A DNA stretch of 17,540 nucleotides from Desulfobacterales bacterium. Its GTDB lineage: Bacteria; Desulfobacterota; Desulfobacteria; Desulfobacterales; RPRI01. The translations under genes and the position numbers were made by a program. Where the stretch lies: the NCBI GenBank assembly GCA_020052975.1, contig JAGVOC010000308.1, positions 1 to 17,540 on the forward strand, read 5' to 3'. Shown here piece by piece: positions 1 through 6,890 of this stretch. Positions within the stretch are counted from its first letter, which is position 1. The number at the start of each line of letters is the position of its first letter. Under the pieces are notes generated by a model, which ran no database searches, was not told the origin of the DNA, and saw nothing but the letters and a program-made list of their open reading frames with translations.

Positions 1-1270
1 CCAGGTATTCCCGTTCGTTCGGCCCGAGTACTCCCAGAGAAAGACAAATGAGTGTCCAGAGGTGCACTACCGGATAATGACCGCCGTAATGCTCGCTCAG
101 TTCATGAATCTGGGCATGGCAGTTATGGCAGCCGGCAATGCAGTAGTCGGCTCCGGTAGCCTTAATCTGCTCATCTTTCAGTCTTCCGTATTCGAGGCGC
201 TGATCCTTGAACCCCGATTGCAGGAATCCGCCGCCCCCGCCGCAACAGTAATTATTGGATCTGTTGGGATGCATGTCTACAAAATTTTCTTCGCCGACCA
301 CCGATTTCACAACGAATCTGAGATCTTCGGCTATCGGATCGCCATAGCTCTTTCTGACAATCTGGCATGGATCCTGAACTGTAAATTTGATTTTCAGATC
401 CTTGTTCCAGTCGGAGTTGACTTTGAGTCTCCCTTCACGAATCCACTTGGCATAATATTCATAAATGTTCTTAACTTCGAAATTGTGCTCAAGGTTGAAT
501 TTTTTCAGTCCGGCCCGGACTGAGAATGTAACGTGCCCTCACTCGGTGTTGAGAAATATTTTACACCCCAGCTTATTGGCCTGGTTAACGGTTGTCCGGG
601 TGATCTTCTCCCAGGAATTATTGTCCGCAAGGAACAGGCAGTAGTTTTCGCCAGCCCAGCCATGGCTGCCATACGTCCAGTCCGCCCCGGCAAGATGGAG
701 AATTTTCCACAGGGGGACCATCTCATTCGGCTCGGTCACCGGTTCCCTGGAATTCTGATTCAAAAAGAATTCGGCTCCCTGCTTGTCGATGGGAGCCTCC
801 ATATCCGCAAATTCAGGTTGCGCCTCCCTGAATTCCTCGAGCACGTCATTTACGACGAATATGAAATCATCGGGGGTTGCACCCATGGCGCTGGTGCTTT
901 CATTCCGAAGCGCCATATCGCATGATCCGAGGATACCCTTGGGCCGCTGATCCCTTGGCCGCAATCCCCGGGCATTGTAGACAAGCTGAGGAATGTCTAT
1001 CTTCATCGGGCATACATAGATACACCTCTGGCACATCGTACACATCCACGGCCAGTCCGATTTTGCGATTTCATCATCCATACCCAGAGCCGCCATGCGC
1101 AGAAATTTTCTGGGGTCCATTCCATCGAGTCCCGTAGCCGGGCACCCGGACGAACAGGCTCCGCAGGTGAGACAAAGGTTCAGATTCCCGCCGTCAGGGA
1201 TAATTTCCTTAACTTTGTCTATAAACATGCTTTTCTTCTTACCGCCTAGTTTTATTGATTCTTCTGCCAT
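1..1270 (-). CDS. HdrC-HdrB-type Fe-S oxidoreductase subunit, selenoprotein, 3' end cut by window edge
   Basis: Iron-sulfur electron-transfer protein with an HdrC-like ferredoxin domain followed by an HdrB/HdrD/GlpC-like cysteine-rich (CCG) domain; 423 residues are visible. The ATG at 1270 has GGAG 6 nt upstream. Two [4Fe-4S] motifs lie at C33/C36/C39/C43 and C77/C80/C83/C87. After residue 243 there is an in-frame UGA (539-541); the same frame stays open to the window edge and encodes clear CCG-domain sequence: C302, C342-C343 followed by five Gly, C377, C381 and C384. The UGA falls in NTE-U-GH, where relatives carry TECGH, so it is read as selenocysteine 244. A stem-loop lies 16-34 nt after the UGA. 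It is probably the third gene of the operon with hdrA and mvhD, although a 192-bp repeat-containing gap separates it from mvhD. The likely role is the terminal thiol/disulfide or electron-accepting subunit, as in HdrBC, HdrD or BamD. Family assignment is firm; partner and substrate are inferred. Only the extreme C-terminus is probably missing. Confidence 0.88.
505..523 (-). promoter_or_regulatory. Bacterial SECIS-like stem-loop for Sec244 of the HdrCB-like protein
   Basis: Perfect 8-bp stem TCAGTCCG / CGGACTGA around the trinucleotide loop GGC. It lies 16-34 nt downstream of the UGA inside the coding sequence. Bacterial SECIS elements are compact hairpins with an apical G-rich loop roughly 16-37 nt after the UGA, which fits. 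It is not a terminator: it lies within the coding sequence and no U-run follows on the transcript. Confidence 0.75.
539..541 (-). other. Sec-encoding UGA codon in the HdrCB-like gene
   Basis: In-frame TGA on the minus strand, codon 244 of the HdrC-HdrB-like gene. Coding potential continues uninterrupted for 179 further codons with conserved family motifs. The preceding residues NTE and the following GH match the TECGH-type context of CCG-domain proteins, so U replaces C. Confidence 0.87.
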
Positions 1271-1307
1271 AATCTACTCCTTGTTTTTGGCTCTCGCCCA
1301 TTTCTTT

Positions 1308-1437
1308 AGGAGCCGTTAGTAAGTTAGATATTATTTCCTGCGTTTTCCGGCAGGAAATAATATCGTAAACTTACTTATCCCGTTTATCGGGGTTACGAAA
1401 TAACCATTACATTTCTGACCATTTCGTTACGGCTCCT
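1308..1437. repeat. 130-bp nested inverted-repeat element between mvhD and the HdrCB-like gene (MITE-like)
   Basis: The 192-bp gap inside the Hdr operon is filled by a highly structured segment. The outer inverted repeat AGGAGCCGT (1308-1316) / ACGGCTCCT (1429-1437) encloses a large hairpin: a perfect 14-bp stem 1327-1340 / 1351-1364 with a 10-nt loop, extended by AGTAAGTT / AACTTACT at 1318-1325 / 1368-1375. Two small hairpins follow: CCCG-TTTAT-CGGG (1379-1391) and GGTTA-CGAAA-TAACC (1391-1405). TTA occurs on both sides (1306-1308 and 1437-1439), consistent with a short target duplication. It could be a miniature inverted-repeat element or an RNA-processing/attenuation structure within the operon mRNA. 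No ORF is supported here. Confidence 0.6.
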
Positions 1438-1462
1438 TATGCCGTTTTTGATATTCGGATAA

Positions 1463-1888
1463 CTATGTTATTTTTTTATAGCGGCTTAAAGGGTTAGGCC
1501 CAAGCTTCTTTATATGTTCGGTCATCTCCTTTGCGTAAGCAGCAAAGGTGGGACCTTCACCTGAGGAAAGATTATACATTCTTACCCTGTCCCCCTCAAG
1601 ACCAATTTCTTCAAGCAGTTTCTGCACATGCATAACCCGTTCGCGGGCCCTTAAATTGCCTTCATTATAATGGCATGCTCCCTCCATGCAGCCAACCGCA
1701 TAAACTCCGTCAGCGCCTCGCTGGATTGCTCCGAGGAGATGCATAACATCGACTTTTCCTGTGCACGGCACACGGATTATTTTAATATTCGAGGGATAAT
1801 CGAGTCTCATGGAACCTGCCAGGTCCGCAGCCGAATATCCTCAGTAATCACAACAAAAAGTTATGATTGTCGGTTCAAATTCTGACAT
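1463..1888 (-). CDS. mvhD: MvhD/FrhD-type [2Fe-2S] electron-transfer subunit, selenoprotein
   Basis: Small cytoplasmic iron-sulfur protein of 141 residues that in Hdr complexes relays electrons between HdrA and a partner oxidoreductase such as a hydrogenase or formate dehydrogenase. The ATG at 1888 shares one base with the hdrA stop (TAATG) and has a strong GGAGGT 5 nt upstream, inside the end of hdrA (1894-1899). Codon 16 is UGA (1841-1843), read as Sec: residues 11-16 are FCCDYU, followed by GYSAADLAG. This matches the MvhD hallmark CCxxC-x-Y-x-x-ADLAG, with the third Cys replaced by Sec. Further conserved cysteines are C42 (PCTG), C67 and C72 (GCMEGACHY). A reading starting at the next Met (1810) would lose the N-terminal motif and has no such ribosome-binding site. 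The gene is translationally coupled to hdrA. It resembles VhuD of methanogens and BamF, both known Sec-containing homologues. Identification is very sure; the partner enzyme is unknown. Confidence 0.93.
1811..1826 (-). promoter_or_regulatory. Bacterial SECIS-like stem-loop for Sec16 of MvhD
   Basis: GGACCT-GGC-AGGTTCC folds into a 6-bp stem with one bulged T and a GGC loop, 15-30 nt after the UGA. An alternative fold, CTGC / GCAG around GGACCTG, is possible. Distance and apical GG match bacterial SECIS. The loop sequence equals that of the HdrCB-like SECIS candidate. Confidence 0.65.
1841..1843 (-). other. Sec-encoding UGA codon in mvhD
   Basis: In-frame TGA at codon 16. It falls exactly on the third Cys of the conserved CCxxC motif of MvhD/FrhD proteins, and the frame continues through all downstream family motifs. 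Confidence 0.93.
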
Positions 1889-4800
1889 TACATACCTCCC
1901 GCCATCAAGGCGTCTATTTTACACATTATCTGGTCATCTTCATAATAGTTTAACTGGATTGTTTGTCTTGGACAGACACCGGCACATATCCCGCATCCGT
2001 GGCAGAGAGCTTCATCTATTTGAATTAAACCCTCTTTTTCATTAAATACCGGGACCCCGAACGGGCAGGACCGCACACATGTAAGGCACTTTACGCAATG
2101 ATCGGTGTCAACCTTTGCGGTAATTGCCGAAAGCTTGATTTCCGATTTCGATAAGAAAGTAGTCGCTCTTGAAGCCGCAGCCTTTGCCTGGGCAATTGTC
2201 TCGGATATCAGCTTCGGCGCGTGGGCCATGCCGCATAGAAATATTCCGTCACCCGGCATGTCGACAGGTCTCAGCTTGACATGCGCCTCGATAAAGAAAC
2301 CTTCCGTATTCCGTCCGAGCTTCATGATTCCGCTCAGCTCTTCCGTGTCCTGAGCAACCACACCGGCGCTCAAAACTACCGCATCGGCTTCTATTTCAAG
2401 CTGTTTCCGGAGGATATGATCGTTTACCGAAACGACCAGCCCTTCGGGCGAACTTTTGACTTCAGGAGGAGTCTTCTCATCAAAGCGAATGAAAATCACA
2501 CCGAGCTTTCTTGCCTCGGTATAGTAATCTTCGAGGAGTCCGTACGTTCTCATGTCCCTGTAAAGGACATATACCATAGCCTCGGGATTCCGCTTTTTAA
2601 TAAGCAGGGCGTTCTTTACGGCATTCTGGCAGCAGATTCGCGAACAGTTCTGGTTTTTCTCATTTCTTGATCCGACGCACTGGATCATGACGACACTTGA
2701 GAGTCCGGATGCGCCCTTTTCCTCGAGGAGATCCCCGAGCTGAATCTGAGTCATAACGCGGCTGTCTTCACCGTAGAGATATTCCTGCGGCTTGTATTCA
2801 TTGGCGCCTGTTGCAACGATAATTATTCCATGTTCAATGTTTTGTTTTTCTTTTCCGGGGCCTGCCACTACATCCGTATTGAAGTTTCCCTTGTATCCAC
2901 CGAATCCCACAATGCGGGCATCGGTTAAGACATTGATTTTTCCGCAGCTATTTACCTCATCAGTAAGCTTTTCAATATATGCTCTTATATCCTTTCCTTC
3001 TATAGTATGATGAAGCTTTAAGGCCATTCCGCCAAGGGTTTTCTCTTTTTCAACCAGGACAACCTCAAACCCCTGTTTGCCGAGTCCAAGAGCCGCATTC
3101 ATTCCCGCAACTCCGCCGCCTATGACAAGGGCGCGCTTGTTTACAGGAATAACTCTTTCCGTAAGAGGTTTCAATGTTCCGACTCTCGCAACAGCCATGC
3201 GGACAAGATCCTTGGCCTTTTGAGTGGCAAGATCAGGACTCTTTGAGTGAATCCACGAATCCTGGTTTCTTATGTTGGCCATTTCAAACAGATACCTGTT
3301 AAGCCCGCAGGCTTCAAGAGTCTCCATGAACATCTTCTCATGGGTCTTGGGACTGCATGAGGCGACAACAAGGCGGTTTAACTTATGCTCTATTATTTTT
3401 TCCTTTATCTTGTCCTGTGTATCCTGGCTGCAGGTGAAAAGATTCTCGTCGGAATAAACGACATAAGGAAGTTTTGAGGAATATTCCTTAACCTCAGGAA
3501 CATTTACAACTCCCCCGATGTTTATACCGCAGTTGCAGACAAAAACCCCGATCCTCGGAACTTCTCCTTTTACGTCTATCTCTTCAGGAACCTCGCGGAA
3601 TTTGGTGTCGGTGCCCCTTGCTTCGGCCAGCCCGACTCCTGCTTCGCACGCGGCAGCTCCTGCTTCTGTTACAGAGCTTGGAATATCTTTGGGCCCTTGG
3701 AAAATCCCGCAGGTGAAAACCCCCGGACGGGAGGTTGCCACAGGCGCAAACGGATCAGTATCAACAAACCTGTACTTGTTCAGGTTAATATCAAGGCGTT
3801 TTGCAAGTTCCACGGAAGTATCCGGCACCTGAAGGCCTACCGAAAGAACAACCATGTTAAAGGTCTCTTCCATGATTTCGCCGCTTTCATCGGCAAAACG
3901 CAGACAAAGATCCCCTGTCTCAGGTACCTCGCTTATCGTGTGGACTCTTGCCTTTACGAAACGGACTCCGTCCTTGTCTTTAGCGCGCAGGTAATACTTT
4001 TCGTAATCCTTGCCGAAGGTCCTGATATCCATATTGAATATGGCGCAGTCAAGCTCGCCGTGCGAGTGCTCTTTTGCTATCATGGCATCTTTTATCGCGT
4101 ACATACAGCACACCGAAGAACAGTAGCCGTTTCCGCATTTGTTCGTATCTCTTGAACCTATGCACTGAAGCCATGCAATTTTTTTAGGATCGGTCTTATC
4201 GGAAGGACGCTCAAGATGACCCATTGTCGGTCCTGATGCGCTTAAGATTCTTTCAAACTCAAGGCTTGTCAGAACATTCGGGCTGACCTTGTACTGGTAA
4301 AATTGAGCAAGGGCAGAAGGATCATAGACGTCATTTCCTGAGGAAAGAATCACTGATCCCACCCTGATATCTTTTTCAGCCGTTTTCTGGGTATGGTCGA
4401 TTGCTTTTGCAAGACAGGCATTAACGCACTGGTAGCACTCCGAACATATTCCGCATTTTAAGCATCTTTCCGCTTCAAGGCGGGTTTCTTCTTCACTGTA
4501 TCCGAGGGCAACTTCGTTAAAGTTCCCGTCCCGTTCTTCAGGAGAAATCCGCTTCATCGGAAGACGCTCTTTTTTCTCTTCGAGAGACGTATGGGGCTTT
4601 TCAAAACTCCAGTCATTATCCCTGCCCTCTTTTAAATCGCGTCCATTTAAATAACGGTCTATGCTCTCTGCTGCCTCCTTACCGCTCGCAACGGCATCAA
4701 CTACGGATTTCGGCCCGTATACAATGTCGCCTCCCGCAAAAACCCACGGAACCGGAGTCTGGAAAGTAAGTAAATCGGATTCGAGCCCGCCTCTTTTTGT

Positions 4801-6324
4801 AACGGGAATATTCTGCTCTTTTGCAAAGGAAAGTTCGGCAGACTGCCCGATTGCAACTATAACAGTATCGGCATCAAGTGTTTGCAGGACATTTTCATCG
4901 TACTTGGGGTTAAAGCAGCGGTTGTCGTCGAATACGCATGTGCACTGCTTGAACTGGATGCCTGTGACTTTTCCGTCTTTTCCCGCAAAATTTTTAGGCC
5001 CGAAACAGTTTACTATCTGTATATTCTCTTCAAGAGCCTCTTCTATCTCATAATCCCATGCAGGCATTTCATCCCGCGATTCGAGGCAAACCATCGATAC
5101 ATCGGCTGCGCCAAGACGTTTGGCAGTTAATGCCACGTCAATGGCGACGTTCCCGCCGCCGACAACCACAACTTTTTTCCCGAGAGCAACTTTTTTATTC
5201 AATGCCGCGTCTCTTAAGAAAGCGACGCCGGGCAGAACCCCCTCCATATCTTCGCCGGGAACACCTAATTTCCGGCTGCCATGCAGACCGGTCGCAAGGA
5301 ATACGGCCTTGAACCCGTCGGTCTTCAGGCTTTCAAGGGTGATATCCTGGCCGAAAGTCACACCGGTCCTGATTTCAACTCCCATTTTCTCAATTATTTT
5401 TATTTCGGCTGCAAGCTCGTTTCTCGGAAGGCGGTATGCCGGAATTCCAACGGCCATCATCCCGCCGGCAACCGGCAGTTTTTCGAATACTGTTACCTGA
5501 TAGCCTTTCAGGGTAAGATAGTATGCGGTTGTCAGGCCTGCAGGACCGGAACCGATTACAGCAATCTTCTCAGGCCTCTTTTCCGCAACTTGCGGGACAA
5601 AAGGAGATTCTCCCCCGGAATCATGGTCAGCCAGAAACCTGTGAAGATACTGGATGGAAAGGGGTTTATCAACATCACTCCTTGTACAGACTCCTTCGCA
5701 GGGATGGTGGCAAACACGGCCGCAAACTCCCGGGAAGGGATGCTCCTGCTTGAAAAGTTCAAGAGCTTCCCTGTATTTGCCGGTGTTGATAAGCGCGATA
5801 AAACCCTGGATGCTCACATGGGCAGGGCATGTTGCCTTGCACGGGGCTGTTCCCCTCTTGCTTATTCCGTAAGCGCCGGGGATTGCCTGTGCATACTGTT
5901 TATATATCGCCTTTCTCTTTGAAAGACCCTTGTCGTATTCATTGGGGACTTCGATGGGACAAACCTTGGCACAATCTCCGCAGCTTGTACACTTTGACAT
6001 ATCGACAAAACGGGCATTCTGCCTCACTTTTGCCGTGAAATTTCCCGGATCGCCCTCAAGAGTCAGAAGCTCGGTATTTGTTAAAAGCTCGATGTTAAGA
6101 TGCCGGCCGACCTCGACCAGTTTGGGTGAGATAACTCACATCGCGCAGTCATTGGTTGGAAATGTCTTGTCGAGCTGAGACATCAGCCCGCCTATGGCAG
6201 CGGATTTTTCCACAAGATAAACGTAATAACCCGATTCGGCAAGGTCAAGCGCTGACTGCATCCCGGCAATACCGGCGCCGACAACCATAACTGACCCGCT
6301 TTTATTCTCTTTTACAGACCCCAT
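1888..6324 (-). CDS. hdrA: HdrA-type FAD/Fe-S oxidoreductase with inserted GltD-like NAD(P)H domain, selenoprotein
   Basis: Flavin-based electron bifurcating or confurcating core subunit of 1478 residues, about twice the usual HdrA. The ATG at 6324 has AGGAG 5-6 nt upstream. Layout: FAD motif GAGIAG (16-21); hallmark [11 protein letters not shown] with in-frame UGA as Sec63 where relatives have Cys or Sec; 4Fe-4S at C112/C115/C118/C122; then a GltD/NfnL-like insert of about residues 158-560 (Cys cluster C162-C213, FAD motif GSGPAG 258-263, NAD(P)H motif GGGNVAID 389-396, AGGD 530-533); a Cys cluster C621-C637; and the rest of HdrA unit 1. A second HdrA-like unit starts at about 924 ([13 protein letters not shown]) with GGGVAG at 1069-1074. 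It lacks the TFPTNDC segment. Two C-terminal ferredoxin motifs follow (C1410-C1420, C1441-C1451). First gene of the operon, overlapping mvhD by one base. The GltD part implies NAD(P)H as a redox partner (inference). Confidence 0.93.
6103..6120 (-). promoter_or_regulatory. Bacterial SECIS-like stem-loop for Sec63 of HdrA
   Basis: CTGGTCG-AGGT-CGGCCGG forms a 7-bp stem (two G-U pairs) with an AGGT apical loop, 16-33 nt downstream of the UGA. The loop resembles the AGGU of the E. coli fdhF SECIS, and the GG sits about 24 nt after the UGA, inside the usual window. Confidence 0.72.
6136..6138 (-). other. Sec-encoding UGA codon in hdrA
   Basis: In-frame TGA, codon 63, between NDCAM and VISPKLVE. 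HdrA proteins carry Cys or Sec at this exact place (methanogen type DC-S-I-C/U-I-L-x-P-K). The 36 codons after it, before the next possible start, are recognisable HdrA sequence, so this is recoding and not two separate genes. Confidence 0.93.
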
Positions 6325-6357
6325 TATTTCTCCTTAATCAATTTACCGGCAATACCC

Positions 6358-6502
6358 TGAGACCTTTGCATAACACCCCCTTTTGCCCGATTTCCTCGTC
6401 AGGCTTAAATTTTAATCCTCGAAATACTTCAATGTATTCCTGCGGTTAAAATTTTCGCCTTCCTTGAACTTGGACAAAATTGAATGTTCTTCAAAGGTCT
6501 CA
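6358..6502. repeat. 145-bp terminal-inverted-repeat element upstream of hdrA
   Basis: Perfect 11-bp terminal inverted repeats TGAGACCTTTG (6358-6368) and CAAAGGTCTCA (6492-6502). Inside is a second inverted repeat AAATTTTAA / TTAAAATTT (6407-6415 / 6446-6454), with a small AATAC / GTATT hairpin at its centre. There is no coding capacity. The form is that of a miniature non-autonomous element or dispersed intergenic palindrome. It lies about 34 bp upstream of the hdrA start codon, so its transcript-level structure could also affect hdrA. Confidence 0.65.
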
Positions 6503-6890
6503 CCCTTATTATACAAAACCATGAAAAGCTGTTAAAAAGCAGGGTAAAACAGGTTTTATTCAACATTTACCATATATTATTATAAGAGCCTTTATTGATA
6601 AAGTTAGTAAAAAGTCAGAATTTGCCCTTTTATGTCATTCCCGCGAAAGCGGGAATCCAGTCTTTTCAATTAGTTCTGGACTCCCGTTTTTACGGGAGTG
6701 ACGACTTTTTGACTTTTTACGAAGGTATCTTTATTAGATAATGCGAAATAGTTTTTTTGTCAAAGAAACAGGTAAGTGTCAAGGATTTAATAGCCAAAAT
6801 TAATTATTTTTCATATATAGTATTATGATACAAGTCAGATTTCAAAGTAAGGACAAGAAACCGTGAACTTCAAACCAGATATTTAATCAA
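6503..6890. other. Divergent intergenic spacer between hdrA and hrpA
   Basis: AT-rich spacer with no supported gene. It contains the miniature element at 6597-6729, annotated separately. Some promoter-like AT-rich hexamers occur, such as TATAAT on the minus strand near 6580 and TATGAT on the plus strand near 6835. None has a convincing -35 partner, so no promoter is called. hrpA lacks an obvious Shine-Dalgarno in the last 20 bp of the spacer. Confidence 0.5.
6597..6729. mobile_element. Miniature inverted-repeat element, copy A (TIR GATA...GTAAAAAGTC)
   Basis: The ends are inverted: left GATAAAGTTAGTAAAAAGTC (6597-6616), right gactttttacgaaggtatc (6711-6729). TTTATT flanks both sides (6591-6596 and 6730-6735), as expected of a 6-bp target duplication. 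Inside are two hairpins in inverted order: ATTCCCGC-GAAA-GCGGGAAT (6638-6657), with the very common GTCATTCCCGC...CCAG repeat context, and ACTCCCGT-TTTT-ACGGGAGT (6680-6699). The whole is a large cruciform palindrome. Its right end is identical to that of copy B near 13972-13990. Confidence 0.7.

Noticed and set aside
505..523. Intrinsic terminator at the palindrome TCAGTCCG...CGGACTGA
   Set aside because: It lies inside an open frame encoding conserved CCG-domain motifs and is not followed by a U-run on the transcribed strand; SECIS is the better reading.
62..925. Plus-strand ORFs of 130-153 codons at the left edge
   Set aside because: They run antisense to the recoded HdrCB-like gene, lack ribosome-binding sites and show no recognisable domain; they are shadows of a Cys- and Gly-rich coding strand.
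5281..5922. 213-codon plus-strand ORF
   Set aside because: Entirely antisense to the GltD-like part of hdrA, which has clear motifs; low-complexity composition and no start signal.
1888..6324. hdrA as a pseudogene or two genes broken by a nonsense codon
   Set aside because: The interruption is a single UGA at a known Cys/Sec column, with a SECIS-like hairpin and intact sequence on both sides; two neighbouring genes show the same pattern.
6503..6890. sigma70-type promoters for hdrA and hrpA
   Set aside because: Isolated -10-like hexamers occur in AT-rich sequence but no -35 box at the right spacing could be paired with them, so no call is made.
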